Source of the DNA: Haemonchus contortus
Lineage: Eukaryota; Nematoda; Chromadorea; Rhabditida; Trichostrongylidae
Assembly (NCBI GenBank): GCA_000469685.2
Contig: LS997567.1
Span: forward strand, 26,442,222 to 26,506,221
Length of the DNA stretch: 64,000 bases
Reading direction: 5' to 3'
Below are positions 1 to 10,887 of this stretch, in pieces (the first letter of the stretch is position 1; the number at the start of each line of letters is the position of its first letter). The notes under the pieces were generated by a model. It saw only the letters and a program-made list of their open reading frames with translations, was not told the DNA's origin and made no database searches. The translations under genes and the position numbers were made by a program.

Positions 1-560
1 AGGTATGATACCATGGCCATGGATGCTATGACCGAAAACTGTTTTGGCAATGTGCAATCCAGAGGGCAATTGTATTAGCTTACTGTCTGGAGGGACCAAA
101 TGATAGTAATAGTCTAATCCGACAAGAATGTGGGGAGTTTGATGTTCTCCCTTAACTCGTGGGTTGCATAACCAGAGTTCGTTCAGTTGGAGGAAGTGTT
201 TGTCCTCCTTTGATAAGTTTACCGATGAAAATCCACTTGTAATTATCGGTTTTGTTTGGGCTTTTATGTCAAGTTCCATGCCGTGTGCAGTGAGTATTTT
301 AAGTGTAACAACGTCACTTTGGAACCTTTCTGTATGTCCACCTACTCCCGACACGGCGCACATTTCTCGTGATTGCTTGGGAAGTGCCAGATCCTGTGCC
401 GTTCGTTCTCTGATGAGCGTCTTCTGAGCTCCCGTATCGAAAAAGAACAGTACTTTTTCAAATTGGTCCGTGTTATAGTTCCAGACGCTACCTTCGGCTG
501 TCATCAGCACGACTTGTTCTTTAGCTTCAGTAGCCTGATTACTTGTATTGTCAGACTTGA
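1..560 (-). pseudogene. BEL-1 retropepsin-like protease (DUF1758), partial
   Basis: Aspartic protease domain of the BEL polyprotein, which would cut Gag-Pol during particle maturation. The reverse strand encodes the active-site motif FDTGAQKT at about 441-418, followed by a glycine-rich GVGGH flap-like segment and the family-typical ILVGLDYYY motif near 130-95, then PSGL. The same motifs in the same order occur in BEL-4 (FDTGAQKT, GIGGN, ILVGLDHYY). The frame runs off the window edge. It is listed as a pseudogene because it belongs to a frameshifted element; the protease stretch itself shows no stop where I read it. Confidence 0.8.
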
Positions 561-2158
561 CGCAGGCATTATTAGTTGTTGCTCTACCTTGAAAAGGTCT
601 ATTATTTCGAGCATCATTGGAATTATTATCATTCCATGGCTGCCTTTCCCCTCTAAATTGATGAGGGTTTCTTGGTTCTGTTGCGATATTGTTCCTTGGC
701 TGGAATCCAGAACTTGGTCTATTGAAGACATTGGATCCGTTCCCTTTTTGCACGGGACCGGTGGCGAAGCATACGCTGACATCGTGCATTTGTTTGCAGC
801 GCGAACAATTTTTCTTGGGGCATTTACTGCTTCTGTGGCTGTCAGCAAAGCTCTTCCAACAAAGTTGCTCCTTTTTCAGGATATCTCTTCTTTCATTTAT
901 TCCTACCACAGTTCTACAATAACCTGACGTGTGGTTGGTATTTTTGCAAAATACGCACGCCTTTGAGACCTCATAGAGCTCTTCACTGGAGTATTTTTCT
1001 CTTTCTCCGTTGTGGTCGTGCTTTGAGAAGTTGCGCAATCTTGATACCACGAATTTCTTCGCTTCTATATCTTTTTCCAGCTCGTTCATTATGTCTTCAA
1101 TTTTGACTTCGTCCTTGCTCTGGGTAGTTATCAGGACGTTCTTCACGATGCTGTATGGGAATTTTTCGAGAATTTTCTCTGTCCATAGCGCATCTTGCGC
1201 AATGCGTATGTCTTGACCTGCTGATACCATTTGGTTAATGAGCATTCTAATTTTGTCGAAGACATTGTTGCAGGCAGCCGCGTTGTTGGCAGCTGGACGC
1301 ATGTCAATTAGTTTTTGTACTATTTTTGCTCTGTTTATGGGTTTATTCCCATATTTTTTCTCAAGAGCTTCAATCATCCAGTTGTAGTTTTTTGGAACCA
1401 ACTGTATACCTTTTACGGCTATTTCAGCCCTTCCTCTCAAGCTGTCTTTCAAGAGCAGCATTTTCTCCACTGTGCTTAACACTTTGTTGTCATGCACTAC
1501 CGTTCGGAAGACTGCCCAGTATTCTGGGAAGTCCTCCTCGTTGCCGTAGAATCTCGGCATTTTTAACTGGCTGGGTTTCAGAGTGCGACAAATCGCGTCC
1601 TTCGTATCAATTTGTACGTTGTCCAACCTGTCGGACATGCCCTCTGACAGCCAGGCTAAGTCCCCGTCGATTTCGGGGTCTTCTGTGGACTGATTTTTGG
1701 TTTCGTCCTCTTTAGCGCCATTGGGCTGTGCTATTTCGCTCCTTTTCGGGTTTATTCCCAGCTTTTGAGCAAGTTTTTGCAGTTTATTTCTGCTTTCTGT
1801 TAGACGTGCTTCCAACACGTAGATCATTTCGTTGGCACGGGCTATTTTTTTCCGTGAATTTGCACTCTGAATCAATGTCTTCTATATCATTTATGAGGTC
1901 TTTTTTATTACCTCTGGTTTTTGCTCCGTCGAATTCTTTTTCTAATTTATCGACGAGAGATTGCAGGGAATCCCTGCTAGATTTTATTATTTTTATTCCG
2001 CCAGCTATCAGGTTTACTGCGGTAGAGTACTCTTCGTACTGTGTGCGGTCATCGCCTGCAGAATTTATTTCCTCTGCGTATGAATTGTACTTGTCTAGCA
2101 AAGTACTAAGTGTTTTAGCGCTGTATCCTATTGGCTTTTTGTGGAAAATCAGCGACAT
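561..2158 (-). pseudogene. BEL-1 gag polyprotein with zinc knuckles, frameshifted
   Basis: Structural Gag protein of a BEL element. The start at 2158 opens a 124-codon frame with an N-terminal helical/coiled region (KPIGYSAKTLSTLLDKYNSY...) that parallels BEL-4 Gag (KPISNGVITLKSLVENFKEY...). The frame is lost near 1850 at an A-run and continues in another frame as the capsid-like core (PRFYGNEEDFPEYW, then VFDKIRMLINQMVSAGQDI). Cysteine knuckles follow at about 960-760 (CVFCKNTNH..., then C-rich CSRCKQMHDVSVC). The shift at a homopolymer could be a real mutation or a consensus error. The spacing, order and similarity to the other BEL copies make the assignment secure. Confidence 0.8.
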
Positions 2159-2388
2159 TTCGGACTTTTTCTTTGTTTATCGTCCTTTTTTATTTTCAGT
2201 TTGGTTCCTAGTCTTCGGATTTTGCCAAAGACTGGTTGGTACTGTTGCTTTGAACAGTAATATTTCCTAGTTCCAGCGCATTTTGCCGGAGAAACAGGCT
2301 TATTCAAGGCTTTGCCCTTGAACGGTGGTTTCTTTCCAAGTTCAATCGGTGTTATCCGATGAAAATGGGAAAATACGGCTGGTTTGGC

Positions 2389-2398
2389 CGATGCACCA
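2389..2398 (-). other. BEL-1 tRNA primer-binding site
   Basis: On the minus strand TGGTGCATCG lies between the LTR-like region and the gag leader. The identical decamer follows the 5' LTR of BEL-4 (34495-34504) and precedes gag of BEL-5 (58205-58214), so three elements appear to use the same tRNA 3' end (CGATGCACCA) as reverse-transcription primer. Confidence 0.65.
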
Positions 2399-2702
2399 AA
2401 AATTGTCCCGGTTTGGGGACAAGAGTTTTTTTTGGTTGAAGGCTAGCTTGCCTTTGCCCTTTGATTTGGGCTATGTGTGTAACAGTGGCTTTTGTGAAGT
2501 TTTGTTAGAACACAAGAACGCCCCGTATCGGCAGTGCGGCGGGTATTTATACCCAGCCGATACGGAGAACAAACATGTAAAAGGTCAATGGATAGTGAAT
2601 GTTCTCATGGCTAACTGTGGTTTTACAATGCACAAGGTTATCAAAGGTCAAAGGGTCGCGCAGAGCGAGACAAGGGGTACGCTACAAAATTATAGTTTAA
2701 CA
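2399..2702 (-). promoter_or_regulatory. BEL-1 LTR-like promoter region with TATA box in a hairpin
   Basis: Read on the minus strand this region begins TGTTAAAC (2702) and ends just before the primer-binding site. It contains TATAAATA (2551-2544), a plausible core promoter. The TATA box sits inside nested inverted repeats: CCGTATCGGC (2523-2532) pairs with GCCGATACGG (2556-2565), and GGGTAT (2541-2546) pairs with ATACCC (2549-2554). The LTR boundaries are inferred because the partner LTR is outside the window. Confidence 0.5.
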
Positions 2703-2789
2703 ACTCATTGATCGCATAAAGTTACTTCTTACAATCAGTAATCACCTTAGAATAACGTGCTCGATTGCCCTGCGCAACCGCAAATTAGA

Positions 2790-2910
2790 AGAGTTACGAA
2801 AGAGCGAATCTCCTGTCATCAAGGTCTTCCCGCAGTGCTTGACACTCCAAAATAACGTGCTCCAGTGCGAAGGCCGCGACGCAACCGCCGCAAGTATGGT
2901 TTGTCTGATT
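2790..2910 (-). pseudogene. LINE-like C-terminal zinc-knuckle remnant
   Basis: The reverse strand reads TCGGCVAAFALEHVILECQ, a CxxC...H...C pattern typical of the zinc-knuckle tail of non-LTR retrotransposon ORF2 proteins. A second degenerate copy of the EHVIL segment occurs about 100 bp further along (repeat AATAACGTGCTC at about 2752 and 2852), so the end has been duplicated. No reverse transcriptase is seen next to it. Chance similarity cannot be excluded. Confidence 0.35.
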
Positions 2911-3560
2911 TCGTTCCATAGAGGTACTCCTCTTTACACCTGTTGTCATGAACATATAGCGTCATGACCCTAGTGCGGTTTTGTAGAGGGAGACGAAATT
3001 TACAACTAAATACTTCGCACTTTGAAAATGAACTATGAGTGATTTCATTTCATTTTTCACAAGTCATATTAATGAAACAAAACCCTTCCTGAAATTACTG
3101 ACACCGTTATAATAATCTACTACTGGTATCGTCCGCCCTTTCTAAGCATGAAACAATTATCTTGTGTCGATTTGTTTGTCTACCTGACTGTTTGCAGATT
3201 TGTCTGCCTATCTCCCCATCGTAAGAATTCCCATGTTTATTATTAAGAAAAGTACATGGAATCCTTCTTCAGAGCGGGTAGCAACCATTAGGAGGAAGCT
3301 GAAAAGATAGCTGGTGGTGTTAGTGATAGCACTAATGGTATTACAAGGGTGCCAACTTTGTCTTATTAGTTCCAACCGACTGTTAGCCGTTAGTATCGAT
3401 TTGCGGGTTAATTGATCGGATTCTTAACTTAGCTTTATTCCATAGTAGAATAACCAAAATGACAAGGTAAACACGCGAATGTTGGTACTTCAGCGCTATG
3501 GTTTCAATAGTTTTCGGATGCACTCTGTCAGTATTCTCGCGATTTGAGAGCGTTGCTGTG
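2880..3560 (+). repeat. Stray copy of the outer segment of the palindromic repeat family
   Basis: This stretch aligns by eye, in the same order and orientation, with 57100-57700 (outer part of the right arm of palindrome 2). Shared blocks include CACCTGTTGTC-TGAACATATAG-GTCATGACCCT, GTGATTTCATT-CATTTTTCAC, AATTCC-CAT-TTATTATTA, and GTTGGTACTT near the end. It is diverged by many substitutions and small indels. It shows that the palindrome 2 sequence belongs to a dispersed family rather than being unique. Confidence 0.7.
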
Positions 3561-4404
3561 CGGGTGGTTCAGTGGATATTTCTAGGGGCTCCGGTGATAA
3601 CGGAGTAAATATACCACAATAATATTGTAAGTGCGGTCGTTCCCGCTAGTAAAGCACAGAATAATGGTAATAAATACTTTATGAAATAGATAAAAACTTA
3701 CGTCTTGATTCGACGACTCAAGGAAGAGGGGTGCGGACCCACTTATCTCGGGTCCGCGTGACCCCGCTTAAGGGGCGTGGGTTCAGTTAGGGTGTCGTAT
3801 AGGGGATCGTCGCCGTAGACGACAATACTCCGGCGGCAAGGGGGTTTACAGTTCAATGGGGGTTTAAATGGGCATATATACATGACAAGATGACAATTTA
3901 TGTCTACAAATGGCAGCTCGACAATTGGTTTTCTTGATGTTGTTGGATGAGTGCAGTCGCATCATAGTTCTTGCGATTGTGAGCGAGCTTCTAGCAATTG
4001 AAAAGATCGGACATCGGTGTGAAATTATAGAGAATTAGTAGTGCAATGAGAAAAATAGACCTCAGAGGACGAGTGCATAACGCCTCTCCTTGTTGAACTG
4101 TTCACACCTGTCAATGTTCACTTTAGTACTGATCACTTCGATCAAGTATATTGTCATGTTATACCCGCCTGAAGGAACCCGCACATTGTATAATACTTGT
4201 CGTTGAAGCCAACTGGCTCATTAAGGTAAACTTGACCACGAATCATATCGCTCCATTTATGGAGGATCCCTCGCTAGGGTTTGTGTAGATTTGAGGAGCG
4301 AACAGATATAGCTATCTCATCCAATGACCTTATTGGTTTATCAGTTATGTTATCTATATAGCATGTGTATAAAGTTTAAAGCGTTAAATATGCAAGTGTT
4401 TGTA
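3561..4404. other. Gene-free stretch with two strong hairpins
   Basis: No ORF or family was recognised. Two adjacent G/C-rich hairpins occur at 3733-3757 (GCGGACCC paired with GGGTCCGC across a 9-base loop) and 3762-3775 (CCCC/GGGG). They could belong to a degraded LTR or to a structured RNA, but nothing else supports either. The mariner element starts at 4405. Confidence 0.4.
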
Positions 4405-5632
4405 TTAGGTTGTCGATAAAGTATTTGCGCATTTTGGTTTCCATATTGTGAAATCTTTGGGGATTGCTCAAGAACCTTCACTGCGGAATATGTGTAAGTG
4501 CAGGTCAATGCGCTCTCCACACCATATCTGTCGTAGTATTTCGCAACGGTTATGGCTGCAAGAATCGCTCTCGACCCAAAGCGAGTCAAACTGCCTTTAC
4601 TTTACAAGTTCAGAAAAAACGTTAATCCAAATTGAGCGACAGGGGGAATATGCGATGCGATAGGACCATTCATTGTCTCTAATAGCACATCAAGAAGTTG
4701 GTACAAGAAGTTCAACAATGGCCACTTTGACTGGACCGAAGAACCACGATTTAGGAGACTAGCTGAGCTCAATGATGACTATCTCCTGAAGCTGGTTGAA
4801 GGAGATTCTAGGTTTAGTACCCATCAGCTGAAACAAGAACCCATAGCCATCACGACACAGCAGCTGTCCATTTGCATCGCCTTGGGAAAACCTGGAGATT
4901 CGGAGATATGGATAAGTTTTGATCTGGGTGAATAAAGAGGGATTCATGTCTGAACTTGACGACTTTCCGACGCATCTTCACATGGCTGGAAGACTTAATC
5001 ACTGGCGACGAGAAGTGTGTTCCCTACTTAAACCACACGAGGAAGCGCCAGTGGCTTAGATGCGTAGAGCATGGAATCCCGACCTCCAATCTCGAATTCC
5101 TACCTCAGAAGGCAATGCCAAGCGTTTTTAGCCATTTAACAGGATCATTCGCTGGGACTTTCCACCACCGAACTCCGCTGTCAGCACAGAAGCCCAGTGT
5201 GCTCTGTGGACCGGATTGCTGCAGCTCTAAGAGAGAAACTCGGGAAAGTCTATTTTCTCCACGACAGTGCTCGCTCACACTTTTCGAAAGAGACCCAGAA
5301 GAAGCTTCAAAGCCTGAGACGGCATGTCATGGCCCACCCACCGTATTCACCAGACCTCACTCCAACGGATTATCATCTGCTCCTGTCGCTGTCGGACCAT
5401 CCGAAAAATGAGAAGTTCGATTATGTGAATCAACTCGAGACGTACATTGACGAGTTTTCCTCCTCGAAACCTCAGGAATTCTACGCAAGCAGGAACCACA
5501 AGTTGCCTGATGAGTGGCAATACCATGTTGATAATGATAGTGCATATATTTGTTAATTTTTAGTTATTGTGAGGAAAAAAATAAATTCAAAAAAAAATTG
5601 CAAAAGGGGCAAATACTTTTCCGACAGCCTAA
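4405..5632 (+). mobile_element. mariner element (1.23 kb) with TIRs and TA target duplication
   Basis: Terminal inverted repeats are visible: left TTAGGTTGTCGATAAAGTAT (4405 on) and, reverse-complemented, right TTAGGCTGTCGGAAAAGTAT (ending 5632), continuing as TTGC-C-TTTT. Both ends are flanked by TA (4403-4404 and 5633-5634), the target duplication of Tc1/mariner transposons. The length of 1228 bp fits a standard mariner carrying one transposase gene. The two TIRs differ at a few positions and the transposase is broken, so the copy is old. Confidence 0.9.
4640..5556 (+). pseudogene. mariner transposase, degenerate
   Basis: DDE/D-family transposase that would bind the TIRs and move the element. 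Pieces in different plus frames follow the mariner order: an HTH region ending FKKFNNGHFDW-like near 4700-4735, RRLAELNDDYLLKLVEGDSRFS near 4757-4815, the first catalytic Asp in LITGDEKCV (about 4995-5020), the second in FLHDSARSH (about 5255-5280), and HPPYSPDLTPTDYHLL (about 5335-5382), which carries the third Asp. The C-terminus (SKPQEFYASRNHKLPDEWQ) ends at 5556. Several frameshifts and stops separate the parts. Confidence 0.88.
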
Positions 5633-5634
5633 TA

Positions 5635-6411
5635 TAAATAACTACTGCAAGCAGTTCTTTCCATAATGAAGTGAAGTATGTTCAAACTCCCTTTTCGGGA
5701 TCCCGCCGTTTTTTGAGTATATGTGAATCGAAGAACAGCAATGTAGCCTCCAATCAAAGTGAACCATGTTAGTGTCTCGAGGATAACCCACTACGAGGCC
5801 GCAGCCCTACAGAGGCGGGTGTGTACACCATTGAACTCAATCTCTTCAATCTAATTACGAACCTCAGGAGCTGGCTCGGGGGTGCCGCAATAATAACTAG
5901 CCGGTATCTTTTGATATTTGGATCGCTTCATAAGAATTGATGTTAACTCCGTGTGAAGCCAACAATGCGAACGGCGGGTGGTTGAACATCTGCTTAATCA
6001 TTTCTTCACCACATAATATTGTAAATAGAATGAATACAATTTTTTACGAATTCGACGTTCAGATACCCAGAAGGTAACAGTGAGGGCGCTGCTTGTAATG
6101 ATCCGAGGTTCCTTTGCAGTTACTTTGTGCATGCGTTGGACTTTGGTGATATAATTTACTCTTATATAGCTCATTGGCATGCGTTGAGTTTTCTGGGGAC
6201 GGTTTTATGTAGAGTGAGCGAGACCGATTCCTACTTCTTTTTCGCGCTGACACTTTAGAGTTTCTTGGTCTTCTTTTCGTGAAATTTTTGCTTATGGAGT
6301 GTTCAATAGGCGCGTTGACTGCATAGCTTTCTCTTGCTAAACTGAGCCCATTTGCTTCTGCTGGGCGGTTATTGCCTGACAGAGAGGGACAGCAGTTGTT
6401 CACAATTGTCG
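5635..6411. other. No recognisable gene between mariner and BEL-2
   Basis: Open stretches exist, the longest on the minus strand at 6059-6415 (118 codons, rich in Ser/Arg/Lys and Asn), directly downstream of the BEL-2 protease fragment. I do not recognise the protein and composition alone does not support coding. It may be a decayed linker of BEL-2 or unrelated DNA. Confidence 0.4.
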
Positions 6412-7215
6412 TCATCTCATAGTATGTTTTAGGTAAAGGTCTAGGCCTACTAAAATGTGAGGACGTTTGTGTTCCCCTCGTAGTTTTGAGTTTGCCAGAC
6501 AGATATTGTTTTCTTTCAGAAAATTAGAATCCATACTAGTGAGTTTGAAGCTAGGAATCCCGTTCGTAAGTATTGGTTTCGTTCGAGCTCTCAAATCGAG
6601 TTCTCCTACAAATGCAGCACCTACTTTTGCTGTTACTGTGTGACTTTCAAAATTTTCTATACGCCCACCGATGCCCGACATTGTGCAAATTTCGGTTTCG
6701 GACTTAGAGAGATCAGTTCGTTCAGCAACTTCTTCTTCTATGGCTGTCTTTTGGGCTCCCGAGTCGAAAAGGAAGAGAACTTTCTCGTACTTCTTCTTTC
6801 TGTAATTCTACAGGTCTCCTTCAGCAGTCATTAAGGCCAACTGTGAACTTGCCTGATTTTGCTCATTAGCAAGCGCAACGATATTTTCTCTTCTCATAAG
6901 AGTGTTAGTATTCAAAATACAAATTCAAAAGTCGTTCTGTCTTCTTTGGGCGTTATAACGAGTCATCTTTTGATTACTTTGAGGCTTAGAGGAAAGTTCA
7001 CCCCGATTACTACCCTGACGGCTCTCGGTGCGGAAATTCTTCCTGCTTTTGCCTTGGTTCAGGTGCCAAAGATGGATTTGTTCTTCTGCCATACGACTTT
7101 CTTTGACGCACAACGAAACATGGTCATTTTGACCACATCGCGTGCAGTTGGCTTTAAGGCAGTCAGAGCTGTTATGGTTGGGTGAGCAGCACTTCCAACA
7201 CCTATTCTCGTCAGC
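6412..7215 (-). pseudogene. BEL-2 fragment: gag zinc knuckles plus DUF1758 protease
   Basis: On the minus strand from 7215 down: knuckles CWKCCSPNHNSSDC and CTRCGQNDHVSLC (about 7205-7105), a basic linker, then the protease active site FDSGAQK (6768-6751), MSGIGGR flap-like motif (6681 on), and HILVGLDLY (about 6455-6430). The order matches BEL-1 and BEL-4 exactly. The active-site motif is DSG rather than DTG, which is still compatible with an aspartic protease. Frames change between the knuckles and the protease. The fragment ends abruptly at 7215/7216 where palindrome 1 begins, so the palindrome arm or a rearrangement cut this element. Confidence 0.82.
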
Positions 7216-8527
7216 AGGTTATTAAAACCTATATATGTCTCCCCCTTTTTCCTTTTGGTTTTAGAAATGTTTCTCTATATATTTTCTTAGAACAGAATGT
7301 GCGAGAAGAAACTAACCGAAGAGCAGTTCCATGCTGCTATGCTAAAACAAAAATTGCTGTAATGGATTATATTAATTATTTCTATCAAAACTTCCTTTTC
7401 TTTTGAACATAATTGACTTTGGACCTAATTTAGCCTACCTCGTGCCAACGCCGTGCTTATGAAGGAACTCAGCCTGAGTGAAGCTCGGCTGGAGTTTGTA
7501 GTCACTTGGGGGCCAAAATGTCCGGAAGGCCGCCCTGAATCAAGATAAGGCCTACGCCAAAATCGACGAGCAGGTAGCACTCCTGCTCCAGCTGGCAAAA
7601 CCTGTGAGCGCCCTAATTGGAGATGTAAGTCGGCTTATTTTTCCTACCATTACATTATGTATTGTTCATATGAAATAGTTTATATTTCGAATGTTTTCAG
7701 CAGCTTGGCCGCCTAACAAAGATTCTCCTCAAGATAGAAGACGCCTATACTCTTCCCAACTACGAGCCGAGACGGTCGCCAAAAAGAAGCCGCTATTCAA
7801 GCGACGACTCCGATGATGATCAATAGACTGTTTTTCCATGCTTTCTTTCTTTTCTATAATAAATATATTTGCTCTGACTTCTGTTTTTTACTGATGAAAC
7901 ACTGAAAGAAATTAACATAGGGAATTCTCGCTCGGGATCCAGCCAATTCGCGAGAACCCTATATAGTGCGCTTTTTACGACTTGGAAGATGAGAGGTGTG
8001 TCCTGATGAGTAAAACAAATCTTTCTGGAGACTTACGCCTATTACCGTAATCCCGACCTCGAAGGTCATCACTGAATTGTGTCTAGCTGGGTAATGGGAT
8101 TGGCAATAAACAGCCGGCGAGGGGCTGCTAATTAATGATGGTCGCCACTATTGTTACATTGCCTAGGTCACTCCCTGATGCTCTAGCTTGAGCTGACCTG
8201 CGATGACCGATCGTAATGGATCGTTCACTTCGTGGACAGTTGCTGAGCGGCGGCTAGTGAACCCAGCTTAATTGTAAAGTGGTGACCTGGGATCTCGCCT
8301 CGAGATAAACGATCGCGATTGGATTCGAAGTGATTAATAGCAGTCTTTCTGACCTGCTCACTATATGTGGTTCTCAACATGCGAGCCGTCCACCGTATCC
8401 TATAATAACGGGAAACGAGATTAGCTACTTCTCGTATTATATGCGCATTTCGAGCAGCCTGTCATGCCAGTTCCTGGAGGGATGGGAGGGAGCAAAGGAG
8501 CTCCTTAACTTTGACGTCATAATGGCG
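7216..8527 (+). repeat. Palindrome 1, left arm
   Basis: Starting with AGGTTATTAAAACCTATATA at 7216, the sequence is the reverse complement of 11498 back to 8920 once the Tc1/mariner insertion (9007-10275) is removed. The left arm is 1312 bp and the right arm without the insertion about 1310 bp. Differences are scattered small substitutions and indels. The arm holds a degenerate copy of gene B (7442-7826) and then sequence of the family shared with palindrome 2 (about 7900-8527 resembles 49800-50260). Confidence 0.92.
7442..7826 (+). pseudogene. Gene B, left-arm copy (frameshifted)
   Basis: Inverted copy of gene B at 10888-11254. An ATG at 7459 opens MKELSLSEARLEFVVTWG, then an extra G in a G-run near 7510 shifts the frame relative to the right copy. 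The intron 7625-7700 (76 bp, GTAAGT...TTTTCAG) and the terminal exon 7701-7826, ending in an SPKRSRYSSDDSDDD-like tail with stop TAG at 7824-7826, are retained. AATAAA lies at 7858-7863. A likely upstream exon at about 7290-7361 (after TTTTCTTAG) keeps a normal AG acceptor that the right copy has lost. Function unknown. Confidence 0.6.
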
Positions 8528-8919
8528 AACGAGTCCTTACATGATGATTTATATTGGCCTAAAGAAGTGGAAGAAAAAGAGTTATCATTAGCTAGAATTT
8601 GTACAGTCTCTCTACCTCGACTTATCTGATATCGCAAAGTCCATTGTCCATGTCCTGAGCCGTCCATTGTTCATCCATTGCCAATGTAGTGGAATACAGT
8701 TGGGCAGTCGTGTGAATACAGAGCGAATCGGGTGGTAGGGCAAGGGGGTTAGAAGAGGGTGGCCACAGCCTTCTAACCTCGGTACCCTTAGTGGAAGGAA
8801 ATACTTTATTTTAGAAGAGAAAAAAATCCCGTTTTCACCCTGAAAAGTGACAAAATTTCCCACATGAAAGAATCTCACTGGGACCTCCATATCAGATTAC
8901 AGGTTCATGACCCTATAAC
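8528..8919. other. Loop of palindrome 1
   Basis: Unpaired centre of palindrome 1. It is nevertheless similar to the inner part of the palindrome 2 left arm (about 50900-51400): shared blocks include GGCAGTCGTGTGAAT versus GACAGTCGTGTGAAT, and GGGACCTCCATATCAGATTA versus GGGATCTCCATATCAGATTA. Open frames on either strand are short and not recognised. Confidence 0.6.
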
Positions 8920-9006
8920 CATTATGACGTCAAAATTAAGGAGCTCCTCTGCTCCCTCCCATCCCTCCAGGAACTGGCATGACAGGCTGCTCGAAATGCG
9001 CATATA

Positions 9007-10275
9007 CAGGGTGCGCCATAATTATGGTAACAGGAGTGTTGGGCTATAGAAACCACAGTTCATATTGATACATGATGAAGCTGTGTGCACTATATACTAA
9101 GCATCGCATCTACAAAACGAACACACGGTCATCCTATATAACCGTCTTCTGTACTAGTTATAGCTCGGGAACGTTTCGACTCTTCATCGACGGTGGCACG
9201 CAGAGCTTCTTGAGGAACTCCAGCTCAAGCTTTTTTCAGTGATTCCTTATGAGCAGCAACAGTAGTGCATTCTGAAGCGCAGGCTTCCTTCTCCAGTATA
9301 GACTATACCTAGCGATCCATCTCACTGTGGTCCAGGAAATTTGTAGGAGGATTGCAAGCTGGAATGGAGTCGCGAACATTTCCTCAGCGCCAGTCTTAAT
9401 ATTTTCCCATTCATGAGCAAGTGCGTCGTAGTTTCTAAATCGTACCCCTCCGAAAATCTATGGCCCTCAGCTGCATCCTCTCAGGAAAACCCTTCTCAAC
9501 GAGGTTCTGGTTAAGTTTTGTACTTTTCTCGACCAAAATTTGCGATATCGATGTGGTGGTAGAGATTCTAGCAAAAACCATTGTAGAATAGGGAGAACGG
9601 CTACGAGAGGCGATCTGACTCTTTTCAACGGCTTCTGCACTCGAAATGTGAGATATTTGCATACTTTGGGGTCTCAACATTTCTTCCACGCTGAACACCC
9701 TTTAGTCAAAAAAAGAATTGTGGAAGCGCGTGCTGCCCGCAAGCAGCGCACTGAATTTGTTTTTTCTCACCAACTTCTTCTCGTCAAGAAGCTCATAAGG
9801 TTTTGGAATCCTATTTGGATACATCAGTATCTACTCGGGGTAGACTCTCGTCATCGGAGTAGAGCACACAAACAAATCGGCAGTCATTTCTCTCGCTTTC
9901 TGCAGGTTCCGCAGCGTATTCCTTCCCAAGCAATTCTATTCGGAAAAGAAGCTGTATATGATACAAGGCGGCCGTTTTGAGGTTTGTCATTGACCTGTCT
10001 ACGCATAGCGTTTCTAGACACTGTCATGTGGGAAATGTTGAAACGAGCAGCGATCCCGGGAAAAGACTCACCAAAGACGTGCAAAGGCGCAACGGCTGGT
10101 GGATGACTGCGAGGCTCCACCGTTTTTCGAAATCTGTCGAATGGAGAGCACCAAAGTAGATATGTCGGCTAAGGTATATCGTGAACGTAAGGGAAGGTGC
10201 AGATTTGGAGAAACCCTCCAAACAAGGAAATTACGGACGTCCGAAAAGTTGTTACCATATTTATGGCGCACCCTG
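9007..10275 (-). mobile_element. Tc1/mariner-type element inside palindrome 1
   Basis: Terminal inverted repeats of 25 bp, CAGGGTGCGCCATAATTATG... on the left and the same with one mismatch on the right (reverse-complemented), flanked by TA duplications at 9005-9006 and 10276-10277. The length is 1269 bp. The empty site, with a single TA, is present in the opposite palindrome arm at about 8434-8440. The element must therefore have inserted after the inverted duplication, unless it was lost precisely from the other arm. Confidence 0.93.
9100..10120 (-). pseudogene. Tc1/mariner-type transposase, degenerate
   Basis: Minus-strand remnants of a DDE transposase. Near 10075-9990 a helix-turn-helix is readable (IAARFNISHMTVSRNAMRRQ), followed by a basic linker. 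Towards 9450-9380 the C-terminal part reads in pieces (YDALAHEWENIKTG). The intervening catalytic region is broken into several frames (for example the minus-strand frame at 9435-9698) and I cannot place all three catalytic acidic residues. The orientation, opposite to the mariner at 4.4 kb, and the different TIR show this is a different family. Confidence 0.7.
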
Positions 10276-10887
10276 TAATACGAGAAGTAGCTAATCTCGT
10301 TTCCCATTATTATAGGATACGGTGGACGGCTCGCATGTTGAGAACCACATATAGTGAGCAGTCATAAAGACTGCTATTAATCACTTCGTATCCGATTGCG
10401 ATCGTTTATCTCGAGGCGAGATCCCAGGTCACCACTTTACAATTGAGCTGGGTTCACTAGCCGCCGCTCAGCAACTGTCCACGAAGTGAATGATCCATTA
10501 CGATCGGTAATCGCAGGTCAGCTCAAGCTAGAGCATCAGGGAGTGACCTAGGCAATGTAAAAATAGTGGCGACCACTATTAATTAGCAGCCTCTCGCCGG
10601 CTGTTTATTGCCAATCCCATTACCCAGCTAGACACAATTCAGTGATGACCTTCGAGGTCGGGATTACGGTAATAGGCGTAAGTCTCCAGAGAGATTTGTT
10701 TTACTCATCAGGACACACCTCTCATCTTCCAAGTCGTAAAAAGCGCACTATATAGGGTTCTCGCGAATTGGCTGGATCCCGAGCGAGAATGCCCTATGTT
10801 AATTTCTTTCAGTGTTTCATCAGTAAAAAACAGAAGTCAGAGCAAATATATTTATTATAGAAAAGAAAGACAGCATGGAAAAACAGT

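Larger units (their letters stand above)
1..2702 (-). mobile_element. BEL/Pao LTR retrotransposon BEL-1, 5' half, truncated by window edge
   Basis: Read on the minus strand from 2702 to 1, the order is LTR-like promoter, primer-binding site (2398-2389), leader, gag, zinc knuckles and DUF1758-type protease, which is the order of BEL/Pao elements. The gag N-terminus is clearly similar to that of BEL-4 at 34.6 kb. The element leaves the window at position 1 within the region just after the protease, so RT, integrase and the 3' LTR are not visible. At least one frameshift in gag means this copy is probably not translated as one polyprotein. Confidence 0.85.

Noticed and set aside
504..922. Plus- and minus-strand ORFs of 77-184 codons at the window start
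   Set aside because: They are shadows of the BEL-1 gag/protease frame on the minus strand.
3733..3775. Structured RNA or terminator from two adjacent hairpins
   Set aside because: No conserved RNA motif, promoter or gene context; kept only as hairpins.
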